DNA from: Charina bottae
Lineage: Eukaryota; Chordata; Lepidosauria; Squamata; Charinaidae
Assembly (NCBI GenBank): GCA_023362775.1
Contig: JALMGJ010000001.1
Span: forward strand, 94,644,501-94,708,500
DNA: 64,000 nt
Direction of reading: 5' to 3'
Below the pieces are notes generated by a model. That model had not been told where the DNA came from. It made no database searches and saw only the letters and a program-made list of their open reading frames with translations. The position numbers were made by a program, and so were the translations under genes. Below, piece after piece: positions 44,120 through 53,830 of the stretch. The first letter of the stretch is position 1. Every line of letters begins with the position of its first letter.

Positions 44120-47100
44120 GTGAGTGGACGCGGGTTAGAGAAAATAACGGAGAGGGGGGGGGGCTGGCTTTCCCTTTTTAAGAGCCCTCTAAACTAGCTT
44201 GTTTGCATAATTAAGTCGTACCTGTTATATTATTTTTATATTTTGTATAGTTTTTAAATTTTTTACTTGTTGTAACCCGCCCAGAGTCCCTTGAATGGGA
44301 GATGGGCGGGGGATAAATAAAATAAATAAATAAATAAATAAAATAAATTATTGGTGATATTAACTCAAAAACCCTTCCCGTCGTATCAGTTCATCTGTAC
44401 AGACAAGTAAGTGAAACCAGCGTAAAAACATGGCAGCTTCCTTGCTCCTGATACGGAATAGCCTCTTGCTTGGGCGATCGTAAAGGGAAATGAGGCGTGT
44501 CCTTGAAGGCAGGGCCGCAACTAGGGGAGGGGGGGCAAGCGGGGCATGTGCCCCGGGCGCCGCGCTATGGGGGGCGCCAAAATGACAAAATAGTATTTAT
44601 ATACTGAATGTTTCCTGGGAGGGCGCGGAATCCATGTTTGCCCCGGGTGACACAGACCCTAGTTGCCCTTCTGCTTGAAGGAGAAGGAATTGGCATTAAA
44701 GCCTCAGTATTGAGCCCCCCAGCAGTTGGAGGAGCTGGGAGAGAACTCTTGCCTTTGTGTCTGCTGGTTACATGAGAGCAGCCATCCTCGATCAGGTGTC
44801 CACCAGATCTGTTGCTTCACAGCAGCTCATCATCCCCACGTGGTGTGGTCACTGATGTGAATTGTAGTTCCAGGTTGTGAAAGATCACATCAGATATATG
44901 AAAAGTTTGCACATAAACTAAAAAGCAGCTTCTTGGCTGTTCACAGACTTTAAAGATATGCCAAAGTCCCTAAAGTGATTGGTACTACTATAGTTCATGC
45001 AGAATTAACCCCACTGGTTTCAGCAGGGTTTTGGAAGTATGCTTGCAGATTTTCTTGTCTGAAGCCTGTCTTATGTAGGATATGTAGTCTGAAGTTGTAT
45101 GAGTGACTTAATACAGTAAATGGTCAAAGGAAAAAAATAGTATTTTGTTCTCAGCAGGTTACTAAGGAGCTTCCATTAAGATAATTTCCCATGCTAGTCT
45201 TCTGATATATGAGACACTCAGATTGGTTTATATGTTAAGTTATCTAGGATCTAAAAATACTGGTATCAGAGATACTCACCTCACAGGGTTGCTGTTGTGG
45301 GGAAAATAGGAGGAGGAAGGAGTATTAGGTATGTTCGCCGCCTTGAGTTATTTATAAAAATAATAAAAGGATAAAAAATTGAACAAATGAATAAATGTTA
45401 ATTAATTAATTAATTTTTCTGAGTTTGGTACAGGCTAAATCTTAAGAATCCCAAATATTTCTCCAGTTCTGTCCTAAGTGGTATAAAAACTACCCATCAC
45501 CAGGTAGTTCATGCATGCAATATATATTGTATAATGCCACACTCCTTTCTCTCTATTGCCTCAGATGATACTGGAAATCGACTTCGTTTCCAACTAGAGC
45601 TGGAATTTGTGCAGTGTCTGGCAAACCCCAATTACCTCAATTGTAAGTATCTAAAATTGGGATATAAATCAGGATTTGTTTATTGGCCTCTTCAACCAGG
45701 CATCATAAAATGCAGACAGCAAATTACAAGATAAAATGTACAAAATTGAAAACAGTAAAATATAGAAAAGAAATATATTAATGTGTGTTCCTAAATAAGC
45801 CCAAATTCATAGGCAAAATATTTTAAAATTAATGTCAGAGATGATGGCTAGGTTCAACCTTGTTTATTTGTTTGATTTGGCTAAAATCTATAAGGCAGGT
45901 TACAAATGGAAGAAAATGTATCAACACAAATTTTAAAAAGTTAATATTAGAACTGTTGAAATCAGAAAGCTGGACCTTTGGTCAGGAACAGCTATACTGT
46001 TTTGTAGCTGTGTTTTTATTCTGTGTCTTCATTGGAGAATAACAATAATTTTATTCTCACAGGACAGATTGCTGTGAGGTTATACAAAGAACATCTATTT
46101 TAAAGTAAATTTATTTTTATGTTTCTTTTAGTTCTTGCCCAGAGAGGATACTTCAAAGACAAAGCATTTGTAAACTACTTAAAATACTTGCTCTACTGGA
46201 AGGAACCAGAGTATGCTAAATACCTAAAGTAAGAGTTATCATACTGTTACCTCTTTGTACTAAATATGTCGAGTTCATAAAATACAGTACATAGCATAAA
46301 ACTGTATTATTATGAAACAATTGCCAGTCCCCTCTTAACAGGAATCATCAAAATCCCTAGAGAAATGGAGTAGGATGAGAAATGATCACCCCCAGCCTCC
46401 TGCAGCTGGGTCTGTAAAAGGAGACCTCACAGATTCCTACAATACCTGTTTGTGTGGAGTTCTAGGGATTTGGTCAGGAGCAGTGTCATGTGCATGTGAT
46501 ATCCCCAAATCATTGCAGATCCTGGAAGCCTGACCATGGGCTTTTTACTAATATGCAGTATTGATTAATATGCATGTGAAACCCAGCTTTGGCATGTTTC
46601 ATTCTATCTGCTCACTAGATTTTTTTGTTGTTGAACGTGCATATGATCTCTCCATATTCACCAGAGCACAGCTTGACAGGTGGAATTGGAACTGTACTTT
46701 TTATATTCATGCCTGTCACAAAAGTTTAGAAAAGGAGGATAAATTTTAAGTATTCAGACATAAAGCATGTGTCCCTTTAGGATTTCTGGTCTAAGACTGG
46801 GGAGAAACAGATTGAAGTCTATTCTCAGCCATCACGGGGTGACTTTGGGCCAAAATTCTTGGTAATTAGTCTTCGAATAAGAAATCTGGCTTGGTGTCTC
46901 TTCATTTGTATAGAGAGTGCCAAAATGAATATTTCACAAGATATGTGTGTTGTAATTAAAAATATATCACTTGCTAACCAAAAGCTGGTTTTCTGAGCAA
47001 TGTGGAAGTTTTATGTAACTGCAAAATAGTATTATGTTATAATTAAAATTAACATGCATGGTTGTTCACTAAATGTACTAGAAAACTGGTAATTTGCTTC

Positions 47101-47436
47101 AGATTAAGTGACTAGAATATTTATCAATTCATTCATTCCTACTTACTTACAACTTCACTGTTGGTTGCCAGAGTGCTGGTGGCTTAGGAAAAGCATTAAA
47201 AAAGAATCTTAAAACATATTCTTTTATTATGAAGGTATCCCCAATGCCTGCATATGCTAGAACTGCTCCAATATGAACACTTTCGTAAGGAACTGGTGAA
47301 TGCCCAGTGTGCAAAATTCATCGATGAGCAGCAGATACTCCACTGGCAACACTATTCCCGCAAGCGGATGCGCCTCCAGCAGGCCCTCGCAGAGCAGCAG
47401 CAGCAGCAGCAGCAGAACAGCACCTCTGTCAAGTGA
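44110..47436 (+). CDS. MED31: Mediator complex subunit 31
   Basis: Subunit of the Mediator middle module, a nuclear coactivator that links activators to RNA polymerase II. Four exons, 44110-44119, 45565-45642, 46132-46228 and 47235-47436, join in phases 1, 1 and 2 with GT/AG borders and give 128 residues, against 131 in human. The conserved body is visible: [60 protein letters not shown] and [17 protein letters not shown]. The start codon is followed by only MEAD before the conserved DTGNRLRF, a slightly shorter N terminus than human. The C terminus has a CAG-encoded run of seven glutamines. Tail to tail with TXNDC17, 2.6 kb apart. Confidence 0.97.
44232..44350 (+). repeat. CR1/L2 3' tail with (AAAT)n
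   Basis: gtaacccgcccagagtccct and gagatgggcgggggataaat followed by AAAT repeats, in MED31 intron 1. A similar tail is at 52255. Confidence 0.6.
44502..44681. mobile_element. Small hAT-like element, CAGGGCCGC family
   Basis: Element 44510-44673, ends CAGGGCCGCAACTAGGGG and CCCTAGTTGCCCTTCTG, with a perfect 8-bp duplication CTTGAAGG (44502-44509, 44674-44681). In MED31 intron 1. Confidence 0.85.
45276..45400 (+). mobile_element. SINE-A 3' fragment
   Basis: ctcacctcacagggttgctg followed by ggaggaggaaggagtattag and the gccttgagttatttat tail, in MED31 intron 1. Confidence 0.65.
45565..45642 (+). CDS. MED31: MED31 exon 2
   Basis: Encodes [26 protein letters not shown]; acceptor tcag, donor gtaagt. 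Confidence 0.96.
46132..46228 (+). CDS. MED31: MED31 exon 3
   Basis: Encodes [20 protein letters not shown] then [12 protein letters not shown]; donor gtaaga, phase 2. Confidence 0.96.
47235..47436 (+). CDS. MED31: MED31 exon 4
   Basis: Encodes [20 protein letters not shown] through the polyglutamine run to NSTSVK-stop (TGA 47434-47436). Confidence 0.96.
47393..47415 (+). repeat. MED31: (CAG)n in MED31 coding sequence
   Basis: Seven to eight CAG units encode the C-terminal glutamine tract. Length variation here would change the protein tail. Confidence 0.9.
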
Positions 47437-47952
47437 GCCATTTGGCACCACAAAAACTCTCCTTGCAAGGGCGGAAGGCACCCTGGGGACTTAATCTGGG
47501 GCACTGTTATCTGAAATGCCTTGGCAAAGTAATGGTATTAGTAAAATGTTGCCTGTGGAAGTATAGCAGCTTCAGTTTGGAATTTCAGATTTCCCAGAGA
47601 CTAAACAAATGACTTCTTCAAGATGTAAGAGATTCTTCTTATTCCCCTCTGATTTAAAGGTGTAAATGTGTTTCCTGATACTGTACAGCAGAAGAGTATT
47701 TTGGAACATTCACTGTGAAGTAAAAGTGGCTAAACATTTTTCTTGTATGCCAGTTTGTGGATGTTAGTAAATAGAGACACAGTATTCTGGCTTTCTCTTA
47801 ATCCATAGGAAAGAGCCTTGTAATCCTAGATCCAGTGATTTGGATGTAAAGCATCAGCAGTAACTGCAACAGGTGGAGAAACTTGTTCAGTTCCCAGCAT
47901 CTCTCTCAGCCATACAGCTTGAGACTTACTGGACAGCCACCTCTCATGGATA

Positions 47953-48174
47953 GTTTAAATCAGCGGTCCCCAACCTTTTTGGCACTAGGGACCGGTTGTG
48001 GAAGACAATTTTTCCACGGACCGGGGGGGGGGCAGGGTTTGCAGGCGGGAGCCAATTGCATGCACCGGGGGTGAGGTAATTGCACGCACTGGGGGGCGGG
48101 GTTTGCAGGCGGGAGCCCCGCGGCCCACTTCCTAACAGACCGCGGCCCACAGGTTGGGGACCCCTGGTTTAAAT
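47953..48174. mobile_element. hAT-type element, CAGCGGTCCCC family
   Basis: Element 47961-48166, ends CAGCGGTCCCCAACCTTTTT and AGGTTGGGGACCCCTG. A perfect 8-bp duplication GTTTAAAT flanks it (47953-47960, 48167-48174). The interior is GC-rich with a gcaggcgggagccaat motif that recurs in the island at 48766. Confidence 0.9.
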
Positions 48175-48768
48175 GGTTTTCCTGTACACTAGAGGGTTTG
48201 ACGAGGTGATCCTTGTAACCTCTTCCAATTCTACAGTTAAGGTAGATATGTAGCATATAGTGAAGAACTTCTTGCTTTTAATGCAAATTTCCTTGCGTTG
48301 CAGATTGATAAGAAAATTCTATACTTTATAGCTGCAATGGGATTTCTCTATACTTGAGTTCAGGGAGACTGGTGTAATATGCCGCTAACAGTTGGCAAAT
48401 GGTAGAGGAACCCAGTTTCCGCTAGACCTGATAGAGATAATTTAAAGATGGATATTTTACATCAAAACAGTGTTGGTATTCACTTTAGTAATTGCATTTC
48501 TGTTAATTCAGTGATTTTGCTCCAGTGTTTAAAGTCTCACTGATCATGTCTATTAACCAAGCAGCAGTCATTTTCCTACAAACCAGTTACACCAGCTTTC
48601 TAGTTCACAGAAAATTCTTTTTCTAAGGCACTTTCTTGATCACCATTTTAAATGTGTAGAATAACTATACTTGCTCATCCTTCTCATCCTTGTCCTCCTA
48701 TTCCCTAACTTTGGGAGCTCACTAAATATTACAAGAACTATAAGATATCATATACATTCAAAGAGCCA

Positions 48769-48880
48769 GGGGGCGGGGTTTGCGGGCGAGGGCCAATCGC
48801 GTGGAAGGGGGCGGGGTTTGCGGACGGGGGCCAATCACGTGGAAGGGGCGGGGTTTACAGGCGGGGGCCAATCACGTGGC
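48769..48880 (+). promoter_or_regulatory. Threefold tandem GC-box / CCAAT / E-box unit
   Basis: Three units at 48769-48806, 48807-48845 and 48846-48880 each carry GGGGCGGGG (Sp1-type), GGCCAATC (NF-Y-type) and CGCGTGG or CACGTGG (E-box; CACGTG in units 2 and 3). A fourth CCAATCACGTGG occurs at 49148-49159. The order and spacing are constant. Promoter function is inference only. Confidence 0.5.
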
Positions 48881-49349
48881 TTATTGGGGCGGGTGGGAGG
48901 GTGAATCTGGATTTTGGGAGGGTTGGGGGAGAATGGGACCTGCCTGGCCTCTCAAGGTGGGGAGGCGAAGTGGGCTGTGCGGCTCGTTGCGGAGGGCTGT
49001 GCTTCCCGGGGCCCTTGCTAACAGGTCGGGCGAAGAGGTGCAGTCCTGCGCCCGAGGTCCTGGGTCCAAGCCCCCTTAGTGCAGCGGGACGGGCTTCCCA
49101 GGAGACCTCGGGGTGAAGGCGGAGCAGCCCCGCGGATGGGAGCTGGGCCAATCACGTGGAAGGGTCGGGGGGCTCACGGAAGGAGGGGGCGCAGCCAGCA
49201 ACAGTCCTCCAGGCTCGCCCCGTTCGCCGCCGCAGTCATGGTCCTCGGCGAGCCCGGCCTCCAGAGCGGGGCATGTCTGGCCGGGCGGAGCGGGCGCGGG
49301 GGAGCCGCACAGGCGCCGAGGGGGGCAGGCCCGGCGGCGGAGGCCCGCC

Positions 49350-49723
49350 CCGCCCGCTTGCCTCCCTCCGCGAGGCCCCCCGCTGCCTTCCCGGGATCCG
49401 AGCCGGAGAGAAAGGGCGGCAGCGGGGCCACGCTACCGCCACTCGGCGCGGGTGGGGCTGCCGCTTCCGCCCGCCCGCGTCGAGCCAAGGAAATGATGGG
49501 CGGGAAACGAGGCGGGCGGCGACGACAAGCGGCGCGCTTCAGGGGAGCCGCCGCCGGGTGGGTCCCCTCAGGGCGGGCGGAGGCAGGCGGGCAGCCGCTC
49601 CTCCTCTCCCGCCGGCGGAGGAGGAGGCCCGGGCCGCCCGCCCGCCTGCTTGCCTCCCTCCGCGAGGCCCCCCGCTGCCTTCCCGGGATCCGAGCCGGAG
49701 AGAAAGGGCGGCGGCGGCGGGGC
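49350..49723. repeat. Direct repeat of about 75 bp within the GC island
   Basis: Copies at 49350-49429 and 49645-49723 share gcttgcctccctccgcgagg ccccccgctgccttcccggg and gagccggagagaaagggcgg. They are nearly identical and about 295 bp apart. Confidence 0.85.
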
Positions 49724-49922
49724 CGCACAGAGAGAGAGAGCCAGAGCCGAGGGGCCAAAGAGCCAGATCTGGCTCGCGAGCCGCCATTTCCGACCCTTGC
49801 CTTAGACAGTAAAGCTAAGAGAATCCAATCTAACCTTCTGAGTAGATACCCAATCTCCAGCAAATGTGTTCATATAAACTAGCCACAATTTCAATTGATA
49901 CACAGTCTAGTTCTAGAGTGAC

Positions 49923-49928
49923 TTTATT
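49923..49928 (-). terminator. TXNDC17: TXNDC17 polyadenylation signal
   Basis: TTTATT on the plus strand is AATAAA for the minus-strand transcript, about 105 nt beyond the TXNDC17 stop codon, a normal position for a short 3' UTR. Confidence 0.65.
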
Positions 49929-50031
49929 TAAATCAGTTGGCCAATAGATTACAAACTTAATTCACTCGCAGTTTGACATGATAATGGTTTCATTTCAAAG
50001 CACTTCCTCTGCTGGTAATAGCTTCAATTGC

Positions 50032-50100
50032 TTAGTCCTCTGTAAACAGCATTCGCACAAGATTGGATTTAAAGCAATCTTCTTCCACCAGCTTCTGAGG
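50032..50100 (-). CDS. TXNDC17: TXNDC17 exon 4
   Basis: Encodes [22 protein letters not shown]-stop; acceptor tttcag. Confidence 0.95.
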   Translation of the reverse strand, partial: PQKLVEEDCFKSNLVRMLFTED

Positions 50101-53100
50101 CTGAAACAAAAGTAAGGACACATTATTGCTTTTCCAAGTATGACAGAAGGTCCAAGTCCTTTGTAGAAACATTCCTTTCTATGTACTGTTGTTATATTGC
50201 TAGGTAACTTAAATTACTCAGTTATCGTGGCTGAGAAATAGTTTAAGACACCAATGGCCTGACCTTGTTCAGAAAGCAGTTCTATTTGGACACTTGTGAG
50301 ATTTAATTTTGTATGAATATATATAGGGTTTTATATGAATATACTGTATATAGGATTAGACCAAGTCTCTTACAAATAGAATTTCTTTAAGGTTTACAAT
50401 TTTCAGTTGAGAGCAACATATAAAGCCAGGCTTAAGAATGGAGAAGAAATATTATTTGGCAATTCTGTTAAGTACAGCTTTTGCCCATATTTGACTCTTT
50501 CTGAACTAATTATAAAATTTATATACTTACAGTTCCATATTTAAGAAGTGTAGGTACACCAGTTAACTTAAGATTCTTCTTGAATTCATTATTGGGATTT
50601 TTCCAGCTATGGAGAAATTAAAATAATTGTTTTGTAGCTTAAGATATTCTTGAAAGTTGGAAGAAAACCATTTTTGTATTGTCGAAGGCTTTCACGGCCG
50701 GAGTTCGATGGCTGTTGTGGGTCTTCCGGGCTGTGTGGCCGTGTTTTGGAAGTTGTGGTTCCTAATGTTTCGCCAGCATCTGTGGCCGGCATCTTCAGAG
50801 GGCAGGAGCACAGACAGAAGCACAGAGAGTTCGCTTCTGTCTGTGCTCCTGCCCTCTGAAGATGCCGGCCACAGATGCTGGCGAAACGTTAGGAACCACA
50901 ACTTCCAGAACACGGCCACACAGCCCGGAAGACCCACAACAGTCATAAAACCATTTTTGTTAATATTCTGTGTGGATAAGTTCACAAAAAAATGATGTTC
51001 CCAATGATATACCATATTTGGCAGACTACTGGGAAAGGCAAGCATTAGGTAAAAGTACACTACACTTGATGTGATCCAGGCAGAAAATGTTTTTTTTCTT
51101 CCTAACATCAGACCATTTGAGTACAATGTGCTCAACCAGCATCTTTTGAAAACATTGCTGTGTTTCAGGAAAAAAAACTTTCGGGTGGGGAAAACATTTT
51201 ACAAGTTTTTGCAAAGAAATACACAGGACAGCGGCTATGTGTGGATATAATATGAAAACAAACCGCAGCCAATTGCAGCTCTGCTGTAAATTTGCAATCT
51301 GTTGGCTTTAAACAATCAAAGCACTATAGCTGGTCCAGAATGCAGTGGTACAAGAAGCTATGGGTGTGTGTCAGCATGCATATGTAATAATTCTGCTATG
51401 AGATCTGTGCTTGGTTACAAGTGACCTTTCAAGTGCAATTCAAGGTGCTGGTCATCGGCTACAAAGCCCTACATGGCATAGGGCCTGGATATTTTAGGGA
51501 GTGCCTTTCTCCAACTGTTTCTGTAAAATCCAAATGCAACAGAGTTGACATGCTCTGCTCCCATCTTTTAAGGCAGGGGTGGGCAACATCAGGCCCGCGG
51601 GCCGTATATGGCCCACGGAGCTCCCGCCCGCAAACTCCAGCCCCTGGTCCGCAGAAATCCCAGAAACCCCGCCCCCCACCCCAGTTATAAATATCCAAAT
51701 GGCCCTTGGCAGAAAAAAGGTTCCGCACCCCTGTTTTAAGGAGTGCTATCTTATAGGACCCAGTAGGTATGCCTTCTCGGTTGGGGTGCCTGCCATTTAC
51801 AATGGGTTTTTAAGTACTCTTTCTCTGTTTCTAATATTTGTGTACCATCCAGTGGGTGGGCGGCCCTAGAAATTTAAATTATATAAATTAAATAATGTGG
51901 CCGTGTTCTGGCAGTTTTTGTTCCTAACGTTTCGCCAGTAGCTGTGGCTGGCATCTTCAGAGGACAGGAGCACAGTTAGAAGATTCTCTCTGTGCCCAAG
52001 TGGAGGGGGTGTGTTCCTGCTGGTGTTTATAGCTGCAATAAACACCAGCAGGAACACACCCCCTCCACTTGGGCACAGAGAGAATCTTCTAGCTGTGCTC
52101 CTGTCCTCTGAAAATGCCAGGCACAGCGACTGGCGAAATGTTAGGAACAAAAGCTGCCAGAAGACAGCCACGCAGCCCGGAAAACCTACAACAACCATCG
52201 GATTCTGGCCGTGAAAGCCTTCGACTATACATTAAATAAATAACACTTGGCAGATACAGCCTATTATTTGTTTTATTGTAAGCCGCCTAGAATCACGTGC
52301 AGTGAGATTGGCAGCTATATAAATAGAATAAATAAATTATCAGGTTTTAGAGGACAAAATGGCAAAGTTCAACTGATAAGAGCAGATCTGGTAGAGAGGA
52401 AAGCAAAGTATAAGCAGGAAATGACTGCAGAGCAGGATCTGATCTGAGTAGCCATTTGTCTCAGGGTTGCACTTAAACTAAAGCCAATATTTCTGCAACT
52501 GTTACTTAGAAGGAGTTGCTTTTTATGTCTTCTTATGTTTGAGGACATTCTTCACATGGAAGGTTATAAACATCTTTACTACATTAAGGCTCTCATACAA
52601 CCTGACAATAGACTAAATGTTACTAACATCTTTATGAACTATGTACAATGCTTATTTGATTGGCGGAACCAAAGTTACTCTATACTATCACCTTTCTCAG
52701 ACTGTCTTACTTACTAATCTCTGGGTCCTACTTGGCAGTAAATGAATACAGATCCCTCCGGCAGGTTTGGGAGCTCAGCCCGTACAATGGGTTCAGCTAG
52801 AATTAAAAAAAAAAAGATTAGGTTTCCAATGAGATCTTGCAGCAGAAACACTAGTAATGGATTTTATACATCTCCGCGCCCTCCTCCCCAGCAAAAAAGC
52901 CTTGTAGTACCCCCTCCCTGTTTCACTAGAACTGTTTCTCAACCTTGGCAACTTCAAGCTGTGGACTTCGACTCCCAGAATTCCCCAGCCAGCATGGCTG
53001 GCTGGGGAATTCTGGGAGTTGAAGTCCACACAGCTTGAAGTTGCCAAGGTTGAGAAACACTACACTAGAACCTCCACTGAACTGGTTCTCACTCGTGCTA

Positions 53101-53515
53101 GTTCATACCACGTAGAGTGACGCCTGTTTATGTGCACGCACTAACAGATTTCGCATTTTAGATTCCTCAAAAAGTATCAGACAATTTCTCAAGCATCCTT
53201 TTAAGGCAGGTCACCTACAACCATTTTACAGAAGAAATTAGAAAGATTTAAATCTAAGGAAGAACATCTTGGTCAAAACCACCCTGGAGCTTACATTTAT
53301 CTGAACGTAGGGAAAAGGCGGTGGAGAAAGCCGTTCCGTGCAAATATATGGAGATGAGATGGCTTACCCTTAATGCAATCTGGGCACCAACTAATGCCGC
53401 TGGCTGGATCTTTGTCACCGCTAAAATAGACAAACACTTGGCCGCGCTGCTGCTGCTCGCGGGATACCCGAACGAATTCGGGATACCCGTGCACAGAAAT
53501 CTCTTCCCAGACCAT
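50032..53515 (-). CDS. TXNDC17: Thioredoxin domain-containing protein 17 (TRP14)
   Basis: A small cytosolic thioredoxin-fold disulfide reductase that takes electrons from thioredoxin reductase. Four minus-strand exons, 53515-53368, 52796-52715, 50606-50531 and 50100-50032, join in frame with GT/AG borders to give 124 residues (human 123). The catalytic WCPDC motif is at residues about 43-47, after the [18 protein letters not shown] strand-loop typical of TRP14. Then come [32 protein letters not shown] (cis-proline region) and the C terminus [20 protein letters not shown]. The small second exon is too short for an ORF scan and lies in a transposon-rich intron. Tail to tail with MED31, head to head with KIAA0753. 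Confidence 0.96.
50531..50606 (-). CDS. TXNDC17: TXNDC17 exon 3
   Basis: Encodes [25 protein letters not shown]; acceptor ccatag, donor gtaagt. Confidence 0.95.
50754..50813 (-). ncRNA. Hammerhead-ribozyme-like motif, opposite arm
   Basis: The mirror copy on the minus strand has the same CTGAAGA core and helix II, but GAAACATT replaces GAAACGTT, so the triplet is ATT. Since the element's inferred sense strand is minus, this arm would be the transcribed-sense copy. Confidence 0.5.
50842..50900 (+). ncRNA. Hammerhead-ribozyme-like motif
   Basis: Core CTGAAGA (50856-50862, pattern CUGANGA) and GAAAC (50883-50887). Helix II is GCCGGC/GCTGGC (six pairs with one G-U). Helix I is CCT/AGG plus TGTG/CACA across an internal loop. 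The putative cleavage triplet is GTT (50888-50890), and helix III is reduced to a palindromic ACGT, as in forms thought to work as dimers. One unpaired U between the core and helix II is non-canonical. Confidence 0.55.
51421..51880 (+). mobile_element. CR1/L2 3' fragment split by a hAT element
   Basis: [20 protein letters not shown], then [12 protein letters not shown] before the insertion, and [15 protein letters not shown] after it, are consecutive parts of the CR1/L2 C terminus. Compare the intact frame at 36249-37397. Confidence 0.8.
51566..51741. mobile_element. hAT-type element, CAGGGGTGGGC family, nested in CR1
   Basis: Element 51574-51733, ends CAGGGGTGGGCAACATC and GGTTCCGCACCCCTG, with a perfect 8-bp duplication TTTTAAGG (51566-51573, 51734-51741). 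Confidence 0.9.
51887..52239 (+). mobile_element. Long-hairpin element (family F, copy 2)
   Basis: Element 51896-52230: two arms of about 145 bp, nearly exact inverted copies, meeting near 52030. Its right end (ccgtgaaagccttcgac) matches the left end of copy 1 in reverse, and its left end is truncated relative to copy 1. Candidate 9-bp duplication ATTAAATAA, weak because it is low-complexity. Confidence 0.78.
51919..51975 (-). ncRNA. Hammerhead-ribozyme-like motif in family F copy 2
   Basis: Minus strand: CTGAAGA, helix II GCCAG/CTGGC, GAAAC, triplet GTT, helix I CCT/AGG. The opposite plus-strand arm (about 52095-52150) has a mutated core, CTGAAAA and GAAAT. Confidence 0.5.
52255..52340 (+). 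repeat. CR1/L2 3' tail
   Basis: gtaagccgcctagaatcacg and gcagctatataaatagaata, resembling the tail at 44232. Confidence 0.55.
52715..52796 (-). CDS. TXNDC17: TXNDC17 exon 2
   Basis: 82 bp: [20 protein letters not shown] then CQVGPRDY. Acceptor ttctag, donor gtaagt; phases 1 and 2 fit exons 1 and 3 exactly. Confidence 0.94.
52924..53070. mobile_element. hAT-type palindromic MITE (CAGTGTTT family)
   Basis: Element 52932-53062, ends CTGTTTCTCAACCTTGGC and GGTTGAGAAACACTA, with a perfect 8-bp duplication CACTAGAA (52924-52931, 53063-53070). In TXNDC17 intron 1. Confidence 0.9.
53368..53515 (-). CDS. TXNDC17: TXNDC17 exon 1
   Basis: Starts [17 protein letters not shown] and ends SWCPDCIKG with donor gtaagc. 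Start chosen because MxxEE aligns with the known N terminus. GC-rich surroundings. Confidence 0.95.
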
Positions 53516-53830
53516 GGTGGAATCTCGTGTCTCCCTGGAAGGGCGGAAGTGTGGAAAGCTGAGGAAGGGAAAGCAAGGACCACGCCCCCCAAATGACGGT
53601 GGCCGCCCGGGCCAAGAAGTTTCGAAATAGTTTGCAGGATTGGATTGAGGGCGCTGCGAATTTCTCGGGCAGGGAATTGGCCATTATCGCCACCCGTTGT
53701 CCTCGGGCTGTTACAAGGCGTCCTTCAAAGCGCTGGTTGCTAAGGAAGTAAGGAGAGGCGGGATCGGCTCCTCCTGTAACAGACCTCCGCTATGGCTCCT
53801 CTGTAGCCTCCTTCCGGTAACTCGTCAGGT
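53516..53830. promoter_or_regulatory. TXNDC17-KIAA0753 bidirectional promoter region
   Basis: GC- and CpG-rich sequence starts at the TXNDC17 ATG and runs to about 53830, before a shift to AT-rich intron. KIAA0753 must start transcription to the right, on the plus strand. An RFX X-box-like GGTTGCTAAGGAAG (53735-53748) is imperfect in its second half; X-boxes are common at ciliary genes. A 5' non-coding KIAA0753 exon ending near ccggtaactcg (about 53815) is possible but not proven. Confidence 0.55.

Larger units (their letters stand above)
48766..49799. other. GC-rich island downstream of MED31
   Basis: About 1 kb of very GC-rich, CpG-rich sequence in an AT-rich setting. It opens with three tandem 35-38-bp units (see the separate entry) and contains a long direct repeat (49350-49429 and 49645-49723). 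It ends with aaagagccagatctggctcg cgagccgcc...cgacccttg, which looks like the terminal part of a hAT-type element. No matching left terminus or target duplication was found. Overlapping frames on both strands up to 267 codons share no known domain and are compositional. May be a decayed large GC-rich transposon or a TE-derived CpG island. Confidence 0.5.
50664..50960 (-). mobile_element. Long-hairpin element with hammerhead-like motifs (family F, copy 1)
   Basis: Element 50678-50946 with a perfect 14-bp duplication AAAACCATTTTTGT (50664-50677, 50947-50960). Two arms of about 115 bp are almost exact inverted copies around a short loop near 50825. One end carries an extra attgtcgaaggctttcacgg. 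In family F copy 2 the opposite end is truncated, so this extra end is taken as the 3' end and the element as minus-strand. Each arm holds CTGAAGA...GAAAC. Sits in the TXNDC17 intron between exons 2 and 3. Confidence 0.82.

Noticed and set aside
49079..49882. 267-, 229- and 218-codon overlapping frames on both strands
   Set aside because: They coexist on both strands in extreme GC sequence with R/A/G/P-rich products, no domain and no splice support. Stop codons are rare there simply from composition.
52535..52717. 60-codon plus-strand frame [12 protein letters not shown]...
   Set aside because: It overlaps the antisense of TXNDC17 exon 2 at its end, has no domain and no splice signals.
50612..53367. 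Apparent loss of TXNDC17 exon 2
   Set aside because: First scans missed it among the transposons, but the exon is present at 52715-52796 with matching phases.
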